Shown: positions 1 through 12,426, counted from the first letter of the stretch. The stretch: 20,000 nt of DNA from Penaeus vannamei (GCF_042767895.1 NC_091570.1:12692576-12712575); one strand, 5' to 3'. Notes: generated by a model not told the origin, from the letters alone. Translations and numbers: made by a program.

Positions 1-281
1 TCGTCGCGTTCGATACGTCCACGACATAGTGTCTTTAGTGCTTAAACCTTTATCTTCCTTATCTTTTACGGTGTATCTATTATTCTGATCCGTGCATCAC
101 AAAGCAATTCATCTAAATCAAATTTGACAGAATGATATTCCAAGTATTCCAAGTGTGTGTGTGTGGTGAAGAATGGGAGGGCTCAGACGGATGGCAGAAA
201 AAAATGGATGGGACACATTATAAGATTAAAAAAAAAAAAAGCTGCATGCAATAAAACTCTCTCCATGAGACCGTCACGAAT
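1..281. other. Unique non-coding sequence
   Basis: No open frame of note, RNA gene or transposon signature is seen here. The only low-complexity element is a 13-base A run near 228-240, directly before the minisatellite. It could be a degraded poly(A) tail of a retroposed copy, but there is no flanking target duplication that I can see. Confidence 0.6.
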
Positions 282-552
282 CACGAATAACCACACTCAA
301 ATATGACCACAAATACCCATATTCAAATATGACATCAACATTTCCTACATTCGAAAATGACATCACTAATCCCCACATCCGAATATGATATTAAATACCC
401 ACATCCGAATATGGCATTACGAATACCCACATTCGAATATGGCAACACGCACACCTACATTCTATGACATCATTAATACCCACATTAAAAAATCACGAGC
501 ACACTCATCCAAGTGTGACATCACGAACACCCACACTCGAACGTAAACGACG
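282..552. repeat. Degenerate minisatellite, about 28-bp period, ten units
   Basis: Ten diverged copies start near 282, 308, 336, 364, 391, 418, 446, 471, 494 and 522, so spacing is 23-28 bp with 28 the commonest. Each unit carries a core resembling CGAATACCCACATTCGAATA and usually ends in TATGACAT. The spacing is not a multiple of three and the copies contain stops, so it is not a coding repeat. Copies differ by substitutions and small indels, which suggests an old array. Confidence 0.85.
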
Positions 553-664
553 TCACAAGCCAACGAAGACCCAAAGCAGCACATCACACTTCGTTCTACA
601 TTTTCTCCTTGTCATTCATCACGTGACGACTTTGTTCCCGACCTCATCCCTTACTTTCTGCTTG

Positions 665-672
665 TGACGTCA
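665..672. promoter_or_regulatory. Perfect CRE palindrome TGACGTCA
   Basis: An exact 8-bp match to the CREB/ATF consensus. It is one of three perfect copies in the window (also 3001 and 9812). The sequence match is certain; binding or function is not shown, and no transcription unit is known beside it. Confidence 0.3.
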
Positions 673-727
673 TACACGGAAGCCGGTCACAGCCCCGCCC
701 AAGCTCCTCCTTCTCTGGAGATAAGGT

Positions 728-753
728 CACCCTCGAGTTTCACCCTCGAGTTT
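728..753. repeat. Perfect 13-bp tandem duplication
   Basis: CACCCTCGAGTTT occurs at 728-740 and again at 741-753 with no mismatch. It looks like a recent slippage or duplication event in otherwise unique sequence. Confidence 0.9.
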
Positions 754-891
754 CTGCTTGCATTTAATCGGCTGCATTCTCCACTTCTTCAGACATTTAT
801 TAGGGCAAATCTAAGACACTGAGGGTCGTATTACTGACTGATTTATTAGATGCAGAAACATTAGCATGACCTAACATTTATTTTTTTCCAG

Positions 892-1033
892 AACTGAGAA
901 ATCTGTAGATCTTGGCTGGCAGAGCCTCTCTTCTTGAAAACTGGGCCCAGAAATTCAACTCTCAAACAATCAGCTGACCCTATAAGGTCAAGGGGACCTT
1001 ACCTGACCTCAAGGCAGATGATCCCAAGCCCAG
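892..1033 (+). other. Putative internal exon, probably non-coding or 5' UTR
   Basis: The segment is bounded by good splice signals on the plus strand. Upstream are a CTAAC branchpoint-like motif (871-875), a T-rich tract (878-889) and a CAG acceptor ending at 891. Downstream is CAG|GTAAGA at 1031-1038, close to an ideal donor. The 142-bp length is typical of an internal exon. All three forward frames contain a stop inside it (for example TGA at 895, TAG in the frame from 894, TGA at 935), so it cannot be an internal coding exon. It could be a UTR or lncRNA exon; an ATG at 1018-1020 opens a frame that reaches the donor. No protein similarity is recognised. A chance pairing of cryptic sites remains quite possible. 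Confidence 0.3.
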
Positions 1034-1905
1034 GTAAGAAAATGGTTGTTAATGGTGTCCATGTCTCTACATTAATGTTTTTAATATTGAGCGTGAAGAT
1101 ATTAATTTCCCACTCCAACTTGTCAGACCTAAAAGTGTCAAGTCCACCACGTCAGACAAATGAATCAGGATGGCTTGTCTTAGTCATCTAATTCCCGTAT
1201 TCACAATGCAAAGAGGTCCAATTAAAATGCGCCAATCAAACATTTCCCTACATAGATTCCACATGACACCAAGTACTTAAAACACTTCTTCCACGAAGGT
1301 AATTACTATTGTCTTGTCCTATGGCGCTACTAAATGGGAAAGGCCCTCTCCGCAGCATGTACTCTCTACGCGTCCACCTTTCCGCTTCCAACGACCCGCC
1401 CACCGTCGCGTTACGTCTCTCTTCCTGTTGTATTATTTTCTTTTCTTTAAACTCCCTCTTCCTGTGCCTGTGCCGCTTTCCCTCCCGACTCTTACTGGTT
1501 TCTCTGCTGGCCACTTATCTCTACAGCCCTCGTTTTAGGCTTCGTCCAGGCATGAGCGCTATCTTCCATTTCGCAAACTTTGGCCGGTCCTGTTATCTTT
1601 CCTTCTGGAATCTGCATTGCGATGAGACCCTTCAACTGATAAGAAAATAGAAAGCTGTTATTTTTTTCTGTTACAATAATCACTTGAATACATCTTTACA
1701 TCATTTCATATCTTTAAATAAATGTTTACCGTCATGCTGCGCTGTAACGTTAAGCGTTCGTATCTCCTCATATTCAAACCTACTTCACCCATAAACATTC
1801 TCTATACCCTTGTCGTGATCGGGATAAGAACGGATGGCCGACCATCCCATTAAATGTTTAAAAATAATCCCCATTTTCTCCTCTTCCCATCCCCTTCTCC
1901 CATTA
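1034..1905. other. Unique non-coding sequence
   Basis: No gene recognised. A plus-strand frame runs to about 1650, but its first ATG is at 1321 and the translation is an unremarkable Ser/Leu-rich sequence without domain features. The stretch is mixed in composition, with a pyrimidine-rich patch around 1410-1500. Confidence 0.55.
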
Positions 1906-1936
1906 AGGATACACCTGGCAGCCCCAGGTGTATCCT
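1906..1936. repeat. Perfect inverted repeat (13-bp arms, 5-nt loop)
   Basis: The left arm AGGATACACCTGG (1906-1918) and right arm CCAGGTGTATCCT (1924-1936) are exact reverse complements around the loop CAGCC (1919-1923). Each arm holds a CACCTG/CAGGTG E-box-type hexamer. It could form a cruciform or an RNA hairpin, or be a dyad protein site. It is far shorter than an animal pre-miRNA. Confidence 0.9.
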
Positions 1937-2440
1937 CCCTCGCACCCGTCCTCGCCCTCCTGCATCTGACTCACCATGACCCACCGCCCGGCGACGCTGA
2001 GTGATGTCACGATGAATCAATCGCAGCGTACGTAGGAGGCGGGCGGGGAGGAGGAGAACGATTGCGTCATCGCTGCGCCCCGTCGACGTAAGAGCGGGGA
2101 AAGAATGGCCTCCGCCCAGGCCTTTCTCGAAGCGGCGAATGCCTTCGCCAAAGCCATTCATCGGTGAAACCCGAGACCGGTGACGGCATACGCCCAGGAA
2201 TCCCGGCGCGCGCGAACGCCTCCAAGCAGGTCCTGGGGGAACTTCAACACCGCGGGAGAGAGTTATCTTCAGGAAGAAAGAAGCCATCCTTGGGATCGCA
2301 ACAGCCGGCTATAACCGCATTCTACCAGCGAGCGCCGCATCGTACCCCGCCATAACAGCGCCTGGCATCGCCTTCATCACCCGGCATTACCGGGTATTTC
2401 AGCTTCCACGCCAGGCCAGTCGACCGGTACCGTAGGTATC
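1937..2440. other. GC-rich, CpG-containing block without a supported gene
   Basis: Base composition rises clearly above the flanks, with many CpG dinucleotides between about 1940 and 2350. A minus-strand frame (1850-2287) opens with ATG and runs 145 codons. It is Arg/Gly-rich, spans the hairpin, has no recognisable domain, and its length is helped by the scarcity of A/T-rich stop codons. A short inverted repeat (ACCCGG/CCGGGT, 2379-2395) lies at the right end. A promoter-type region is possible but unproven. Confidence 0.4.
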
Positions 2441-4161
<1,721 letters not shown>

Positions 4162-4247
4162 AACTGAAATTTAACGCGTGGCAATTCGCAGAATCTTACA
4201 TTCGGTTACGCACGATGGATTTCGTATCTTACAAAATTTCTCAGCGC

Positions 4248-4250
<3 letters not shown>

Positions 4251-4338
<88 letters not shown>

Positions 4339-4352
4339 GCGCGCGCGCGCGC
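4251..4352 (+). repeat. Compound (AC)n-(CG)n microsatellite
   Basis: AC dinucleotides fill 4251-4324 with one T interruption at 4306, then switch directly to a 29-bp alternating CG run (4324-4352). Alternating purine-pyrimidine throughout, with CG the strongest case, makes this a textbook Z-DNA-prone tract. An AT-rich TATATAAAT follows at 4366. Confidence 0.98.
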
Positions 4353-4379
4353 ACATACACACACGTATATAAATAAAAA

Positions 4380-4780
4380 CTAGTATGCATAAGTGATATT
4401 CTCAATTACCTCAGACCGGTTATCGGTAACACCTCCCTCCTTTGGAATGAAAGATAGAAATGATGAAACAAGAATAACAATGATAAAAATAACAATAAAA
4501 AATATGAACAAATGAATAAAGGATTTATAAAAAAAATCGTATCTATTACACTGAAAATTAGGACTTCTAATCATTATTGCAATAGCTACAATAATCGTAA
4601 TAGTTACAATGAATCAACTTGTCATAGTTTATTTACAACATTAAGGAAAAACAATCATAACAATATCGACAAGACTCGTGGCAATAAAAAACAACAACAG
4701 TAACAGTATTTGTAATCACAATACTAATACAACTAATAATAATATTGATAATTACACACAAATAACATACACAAGAATAT
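4380..4780. other. AT-rich sequence with scattered AAT/AAC/ACA trinucleotides
   Basis: Composition is strongly AT-rich, with irregular runs of ataat, aacaat and similar words, consistent with decayed trinucleotide repeat. No gene is seen. The short frames here are interrupted and low-complexity. Confidence 0.6.
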
Positions 4781-5030
4781 ATAAAATAAGACATAAAGAA
4801 GAAACAAAATAAACAAAAATGAAAAAATAAAGAATACGGAAAAGAAAGGCGAAGATGAAGAACAGCAAAAAGCAACCGAAGGAGGAGAGAGAAAGATTAA
4901 AGAAAGGAGGAAGAGGAAGAGGAATGGCATACATAACAGGAAAAAAGCCGGAGGAGGATGCACAAGAAGAAGAGAAATATCAAAGGGAATAAACAAAAAG
5001 AAGAATGAAAAAAAAAAAAAAACGCTAAGT
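4781..5030 (+). repeat. Purine-rich low-complexity leader of a minisatellite
   Basis: The plus strand is mostly A and G with few pyrimidines, and includes a 15-base A run near 5008-5022. It grades into the ordered minisatellite that follows. On the minus strand it reads as Phe/Ser/Leu-rich sequence, an effect of composition. Confidence 0.7.
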
Positions 5031-5440
5031 GGAACCGCATAAACAACAGAAGCAAATGCGAAAAAGGACGAGAGAGGAACGACATAACCAACAGAAGGAA
5101 AGGGGAAGAGAACGACCAGAGGAAGAGGAAGAGAAGCGACATAAACAACAGAAAGAAGAGGAAGAGAACGACCAGGGGCAGAGGGAGAGAAGCGACATAA
5201 ACAACAGAAAGAAGAGGAAGAAAACGACCAGGGGCAGAGGGAGAGAAGCGACATAAACAACAGAAAGGGGGAGGAGAAGAGAGGGACGAGAGGAAGAGGA
5301 AGAGAAGCGACATAAACAACAGAAAGAAGAGGAAGAGAACGACCAGAGGAAGAGGGAGATAAGCGACATAAACAACAGAAAGAAGGGGAAGAGAAGGACG
5401 AGAGGAAGAGGAAGCGGAACAGCATACCAAAAGAACAAGA
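5031..5440 (+). repeat. Minisatellite, 56-59 bp period, about eight units
   Basis: The landmark GACATAAACAACAGAAAG recurs, exactly or diverged, at about 5037, 5081, 5138, 5194, 5250, 5309, 5365 and 5422. The inner spacings are 56-59 bp. Between landmarks lies GAGGAAGAGAACGACCAG-type purine sequence. The modal unit is 3n+2 and lacks minus-strand stops, so successive copies shift frame and all three minus frames stay open. That explains overlapping minus-strand frames of 251, 216 and 147 codons; they are not genes. Confidence 0.9.
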
Positions 5441-6093
5441 GGCGAAAGAGGAAGCCCGAGAACAACACCCTCGTTCACATCCCGCCAAAGAGCGGCCACT
5501 TCAGAAGAGTCCCACGCGGGGATCCTATAAATGTCACTTTGCATCACACAGCTTCTAGGAATCCTGTTTTATTTGAGGCAAGGAGGATGACAGGCAAGAA
5601 TTGCAACCTCCTCCTGGGAACCCCCGTCCATATCCACCCTCCCAATGTCACACCGTGCCCACATACCCAAAAAACTTCATTTGTGCTTCGTCAGAATTAG
5701 TGGTTTAGATATGATATTGATGTACCAAAGGATAAATAACAATCACACTGTCAAAATCAAACGCTAGTCAAACCAAACGGATATATCTTTACACATCCAC
5801 ATTGTTCTTTTTTTCTCTTCCTTTTTTTCCCCTCTCCCTCCCTTACTCTCTTCCTTTCTTCTTCGTAACACCCATCTTTTTTCAAACATCGCGTCTTTGC
5901 ATGTCCTTCCCAGAATTCCAGATTTTACTAGCACGACAAGCCAGTAAAAAATAAATAAATAAATTAGGAGGAAAGGAGACGCATCAGAACTACAACAAAT
6001 ATAACGATGATGCTAATGATGATGATAATCATGATGGCGTGCTGATGATATGATGATTTTGTGATGATGATGTGATTTTGTGGTAGTGGTGGT
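5441..6093. other. Unique non-coding sequence
   Basis: A TATAAA box-like word lies at 5526-5531 in the context GGGGATCCTATAAATG, but no convincing initiator or open frame follows. A T/C-rich stretch occupies about 5805-5880. The last 90 bases break up into irregular GATGAT words that lead into the trinucleotide array. Confidence 0.5.
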
Positions 6094-6117
6094 GACGACG
6101 ACGACGACGACGACGAC

Positions 6118-6162
<45 letters not shown>

Positions 6163-6198
6163 AATAATGATGATGATGACGACGACGACGAAGACGAA
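6094..6198 (+). repeat. Compound (GAC)8-(GAT)15-GAY trinucleotide array
   Basis: Eight GAC units (6094-6117), fifteen GAT units (6118-6162), two AAT, three GAT, four GAC, then GAA/GAC mixtures. In one plus frame GAC and GAT both encode Asp, so the array reads as an almost unbroken poly-acidic run. The frame has no ATG and I regard it as non-coding. In minus frames it gives His, Ser or Arg runs. Confidence 0.97.
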
Positions 6199-6480
6199 GC
6201 CGATGCCAACACAAACTTAAGAATAGGAATACAAACACACCACCAAAAACCCAAACATCATAACGACCCCAATCAAACGCCAAAGCGGCTCCACGCACAC
6301 AAAGCGTGCGCCGTGAACCCAAACAAAGACACCGAGAGCACGCAATTAGGCGCCCACAACAAGCCATCGTCCGAAAAACTCGCCCCCAGAACCATCTATT
6401 AGCACGTCCAAACTATGGGAAATTGCCAGCGTAACTTTTAATCTTCTACGACGCTGTTGGTCATTATCCAAGGAGGGAAA
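6199..6480. other. Unique non-coding sequence
   Basis: No gene is supported. The frame open through the GAT/GAC array continues to a TAG at 6400-6402, with ordinary mixed composition and no recognised domain. Confidence 0.5.
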
Positions 6481-6900
6481 GAGCAGAGGGCAAGGGGGAA
6501 GGGAGATGGGTAATGGGGTGGGGGGGGGGGATGACGGAGAAGGACGAGAGAAAGAGGGAAGGAAGGAGAAAAGGAGGGATAGGGATGGGGATAAAAATAT
6601 GGGTAAGGATAAAGACAGGAATAGGTCTAAGGATGGTGGAGGAAGAGGAGAGGAGGGAGGAAGAGAGGAGAGGAGAGGAGAGGAGAGGAGGGAGAGAGGA
6701 GAGGAGAGGGAAAGGAAGAGGACAGGGATGGGAGGTGACAGGGAGAAAAGGAGTGAAAGAGGGAGGAGGGAGTGTGGGAGAAAGAGAAAAGATAGAGGGA
6801 AAATCAAGAAAAAGGAAAAAGAGAACGAATAACAAAAGAAAAGAAAAAGAATAACAAAAAGAAAAGAAATATTAACAAAAAGAAAAAATAAAGATTAGGA
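6481..6900 (+). repeat. Polypurine tract with GGAGA pentamers and an 11-base G run
   Basis: Nearly all plus-strand bases are A or G for about 400 bp. It contains an 11-G homopolymer (6520-6530) and a run of GGAGA/GAGGA pentamers around 6664-6720. The right end becomes A-rich. Frames here are Arg/Glu/Lys/Gly strings on one strand and Ser/Leu/Pro strings on the other, an effect of composition. Confidence 0.85.
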
Positions 6901-8157
6901 GATCCAACAAAAACAAACCTCGGACACATCCCGACCAACGATTCAAATCCCAGACATAAACAAGCGACATCAAACTCGTCCTTCTCAGAGGCGACACGGC
7001 GTCGCTAATTCACACGAAGCTCTACCTATTTACGTATTCATGTCTGGTTACGTTATGCGAGTCTGAATGAAAGCGCCGAGTCATAATAAGGTCGTCTGAA
7101 GGTCCAGAAAATACATCCACGTTTTTTCCTCCATTTGCGTGGGCCGATTTCTTTTCACATCTATTTCTGCATTCCTACGAGCTCCCTCTCCCTCTCCCTC
7201 TTCACCTCTCCTTCTCTCCGCGACATACCTGGCCCTTTCACGCAGCCCCAACGCCCCCTTCCCTCGCAGCCCACAAACCTGTCTCTTTTTCCATCCTTTC
7301 TAAAGAAGTCCTCCGCGCCTTTATCAGCATGACCGTTTTAAAGGCATAAGATCCTTAAAAAAATCGCACAACAATCGGCGCTCACCGCATTCCGGGCAGC
7401 CTCTTGTGGCAACACTTGTGACCGCCATCGCTTGCAACTACCGCCCTCCCCAACCCCCTCTCCCCTACACCCACCCCCACCAGGTACCACTCCAACGACA
7501 AGACAGAAACGCCTTACACGGTGGAGGCGTTTTAGAGAGGGCCTCTGCATCCATACGATAGCTAAACTGAAAATGAAAATGTGTCCAAAGGTGTCTGTGC
7601 GTCTTCCTTGTTCCACTGCGTTTTGCACAGGCATCTTTTTCGTCCCTTGATTTCCAACTACGGTTTATATGGTGCACATGAACACAAATGGGCCTAATTA
7701 CCAGCGCACTTAATGTACATCAGTACCGATGTGCATAGCTGAGAAAATAATCCACCGAAACGGGAAAAACTTTTCGCTCCCAAGCAAACATCGCCGGACT
7801 TCCCGCTGAAGCAACGGCCGTACGCACGTGACGACGACGTAGCTGAGTGACCTTCGCGCGCGCCATTACACCTTGTTGCGTCACAGCATTGCGTCACACG
7901 CTCGCTTGCCTCGCGTCTGGACGGCGGCCGATCTCGCGATGTTTAATTACAGACACGGTGCACCTCCCCGCCCCCACACTCCTCTCCCTTTGTGATAATT
8001 ACGTCATAATTCCCATAATTTTCTACTTTATTAACTCCGTTGGGGCTCCCGAGTGTTTTGCTTCCATTGCTACAACCTGCAGGGAGGACGGAGGCACGTC
8101 GTTAAGCCTCCGATGCGACCACTGGTCATAGTCGCTTCTCCCTGTCTGTCTCACCTT
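6901..8157. other. Unique non-coding sequence with a CpG-rich patch
   Basis: Pyrimidine-rich sequence lies at about 7180-7330 and 7440-7500. A CpG-rich patch spans about 7780-7960 and holds CACGTG (7825-7830) and a direct repeat of TTGCGTCACA (7876-7885, 7889-7898). Short frames of 65-98 codons are present on both strands, none with recognisable domains. No gene is supported. Confidence 0.5.
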
Positions 8158-8169
8158 TATATGTATATG

Positions 8170-8227
<58 letters not shown>

Positions 8228-8282
8228 TATACACATACATATATATATATTATATATTATATAATATATATATATATATATA
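8158..8282. repeat. (TATATG)n-(TA)n microsatellite
   Basis: Four hexamer units with G at 8163, 8169, 8175 and 8181 lead into a pure TA run (about 8182-8223). A degenerate TA segment with TATATTATAT words follows to about 8282. TA runs of this kind extrude as cruciforms readily. Confidence 0.95.
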
Positions 8283-8676
8283 AATACATATGTATATATA
8301 TGTGTATGTGTGTGCTTATAATGCGGGTGTGTATGCTATACTGATTGTCTGCTTTCCAATTTTTACATCTCCCTGGGACGTTTCTTTCTCCCCAAATCCG
8401 CAGACCTCGGCGCACCACGGTCACCCCCACCGCCTTCCCGACGCGCTCCCTCTTTACCTGGAGAACTCCCCGTCACTTCCTTCCAAAGACGACACCACAC
8501 TCGTCGCACTCTTCGTCCTGCCGCTCTCTCGTGCCCGCGCCACCGCACCCTTTCCCCTCGGCGGCCCTCCCCCCAATGACTCGTAGAATGTTCTATCACT
8601 CGGGGAGAAGAGGAAGCAATGACACGTCGTACTTTCCGAATGCGCATGCGTCGCTTTGAAAGGAAGTTATATTGCA
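8283..8676. other. Unique non-coding sequence, partly GC-rich
   Basis: After a short TATG/TGTG tail, 8380-8640 is GC-rich and carries frames of 94-104 codons on both strands that are Pro/Ser/Arg-rich and unrecognised. None is supported as a gene. Confidence 0.5.
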
Positions 8677-8724
8677 GGACGAATCATATGTGATTTTATA
8701 GGACGAATTATTTGTGATTCTAAT
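8677..8724. repeat. 24-bp tandem duplication at the edge of the AAT array
   Basis: GGACGAATCATATGTGATTT plus four bases (8677-8700) is followed immediately by a second copy (8701-8724) identical at 19 of 24 positions. It borders the AAT array, so the array boundary and this duplication may share a slippage history. Confidence 0.8.
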
Positions 8725-8740
8725 GGTAATGTCAATAATG

Positions 8741-8758
8741 TTAATAATAACGATAATG

Positions 8759-8819
<61 letters not shown>

Positions 8820-8826
8820 CAACAAC

Positions 8827-8879
<53 letters not shown>

Positions 8880-8911
8880 CAATGACAATAATGACAACAA
8901 CAACAACAACG

Positions 8912-8963
<52 letters not shown>

Positions 8964-8981
8964 CAATGGTAATAATGACAA
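8741..8981 (+). repeat. (AAT)n array punctuated by GAC/AAC units
   Basis: Long AAT blocks are broken by GAC and AAC triplets. Two consecutive 60-bp blocks (8761-8820 and 8821-8880) each end in GAC. A third AAT block begins near 8912. In frame it reads as Asn with occasional Asp, and in another frame as poly-Ile; neither is a credible protein. Confidence 0.97.
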
Positions 8982-9860
<879 letters not shown>

Positions 9861-10360
9861 GAGGTATTGTGTGGTCAAGGGGAGGAAGGGGGAGGAAGGG
9901 GGAGGAAAGAGGCTGGGGATACGGAGAGAGGATACGGGTGTGGGAGGGAGGCGAAGGAGGAAACGTGTGTGAGAGAGAGACGGGGGGTGGGATGGGCACG
10001 AGTGTGTGAGAAAGAGAGTGAGAAAGAGTGTGAGAGTAAGAGGCGGGAAAGGGGAGGTGGCGGTTGATTCGGGTGGAGGGGGGGGGTGAGAATAAGAGAC
10101 GCGATGTAATTGGCCCCGAGGGTGAGAACTTAGCGCTATCCCGCCCCTTCTTGCACACAATGCCTGCGTCACTCTGGACTCGTGATTGTTGGTACCCTCC
10201 CCCCCGTACCAATACTAAACACCCACGCGCACTCACACACTTCGGTGCTATCGAAGTTTCAACAATAAAAAGAGTGAAGTGGTCACGTCGCACGGTTGCT
10301 CGGGCAGTCAGAAACCGAACCCAGTGGTCACCACTTGCTCTCTAAAAGTGGATTGGGGTT
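9861..10360. other. Purine-rich sequence followed by unique sequence
   Basis: From about 9860 to 10060 the plus strand is G/A-rich with GGGGAGGAA and GAGAGAGA words. From 10100 to 10360 composition is mixed and unique. No gene is recognised; the longer frames are composition-driven Arg/Glu/Gly or Pro/Ser/Leu strings. Confidence 0.5.
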
Positions 10361-10615
<255 letters not shown>

Positions 10616-11170
10616 TGGTAAGGCATGAGTTTGTCTTTCTCACCGCATACGTTGGGTAAGAAAGGCTGGAGCGAGGAAGGGCATTTGCGGTTTACAATGA
10701 GGTGCGTTAAAAGTCGGACGACCTTGATTTTAATTATTTGAAAGATTTATTTTCATTCCTCTAGAAAATGAAACGCTTTGGTAAATGTCCTTGGGAAGCA
10801 ATAAGTAGCTCTACTGTAAACGGTGAAGCAGAATAACATGGAAAATGCAAAATCCAGTTTAGCGCAAAAGAGAAAACATGTAGAAGAGTGAAAATGAGAA
10901 GAGACATAATGCAGGGTCAAAGTGGATACAAAATGGATGATAAATTGACAGAAACAAACATGGACGTATTATTAATACATAAATAAATACATACACGTGT
11001 GTGTGTGTGCGCGCGCAAGTGAGCGTGTATATAAAAAAAAAAAACGATGCCACTATATGAACTGAAAATGAAGGTAACGTTTCAAACTCTTCAGAATAAT
11101 CACATGTCTTTGTGTACATGTTACTATTTTTGCAACATACATATATAATACATACATACGTGCATGCATA
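10616..11170. other. Unique AT-rich sequence with a short GT-GC junction
   Basis: No gene recognised. At 10994-11016 a CACGTG runs into GT dinucleotides and then GCGCGC, a small version of the CA/TG-CG junctions elsewhere. TATATA plus a 12-base A run lies near 11028-11044. Confidence 0.5.
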
Positions 11171-11186
11171 CATTATATACATATAC

Positions 11187-11249
<63 letters not shown>
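11171..11249. repeat. (TACATA)n-(TA)n microsatellite
   Basis: C residues at 11180, 11186 and 11192 mark a 6-bp period that then becomes a pure TA run to 11249. The hexamer-then-TA arrangement parallels 8158-8282. Confidence 0.95.
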
Positions 11250-11979
<730 letters not shown>

Positions 11980-12240
11980 TTTACGAAGAAGAATTCCTAG
12001 CTCCTACCCCGTGAATCGGCAAACCTAACTCCAAGCGGCGTGTTCTCCGCCTTCGGTCGGAGAAAGGCCCTCTGTCGGTGACTGCACAGGCAAATTGTTC
12101 AGCAGCAGGAGGCTGTTATTGTTCATTCATTTGTGTTGCTGACGAAGCCGTTATTGTGCGCTTACTCATCATTTATTGATTTAATTGCAAGCCTCAGGCA
12201 AGGGAACTTTTCTTAGTCTAAAAGACCAGTTTGACAAGAG
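11980..12240. other. Unique sequence with a stable hairpin
   Basis: Mixed-composition unique sequence between two large repeats. The only structured element is the UUCG hairpin at 12043-12064. No open frame of note. Confidence 0.5.
12043..12064 (+). repeat. Hairpin with cUUCGg tetraloop
   Basis: TTCTCCG (12043-12049) and CGGAGAA (12058-12064) form seven perfect pairs. Inside, after one C-T mismatch, C12051 and G12056 close a TTCG loop (12052-12055), the exceptionally stable cUUCGg tetraloop if transcribed. I could not place it inside a known RNA family. Confidence 0.6.

Positions 12241-12426
<186 letters not shown>

Larger units (their letters stand above)
553..880. other. Unique non-coding sequence with clustered short motifs
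   Basis: No gene recognised. It contains a CACGTG E-box (620-625), a full CRE palindrome (665-672) and a 13-bp tandem duplication (728-753). A CTAAC branchpoint-like motif (871-875) lies at its right end, before the exon-like segment. Confidence 0.55.

Noticed and set aside
282..552. CRISPR array
   Set aside because: Units are diverged and contiguous, with no unique spacers, and the sequence is clearly eukaryotic in style.
1850..2287. 145-codon minus-strand frame starting with ATG
   Set aside because: Arg/Gly-rich in a GC-rich block where stops are scarce. It crosses the perfect hairpin and has no known domain.
4733..5488. 251-codon minus-strand open frame with a repeated Ser/Leu/Pro protein pattern
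   Set aside because: The frame follows a pyrimidine-rich minisatellite whose unit is not a multiple of three, and the other two minus frames are open too. This is not coding behaviour.
5526..5531. TATAAA box
   Set aside because: Common by chance. No convincing initiator or downstream gene.
6938..6955. GATTCAAATCC resembling a tRNA T-loop
   Set aside because: The flanking five-base stems do not pair, and no A-box or D-arm lies upstream.
10690..10740. Possible transposon terminal sequence near GTTAAAAGTCGGACGACC
   Set aside because: I found no inverted partner in the window, no transposase frame and no target-site duplication.
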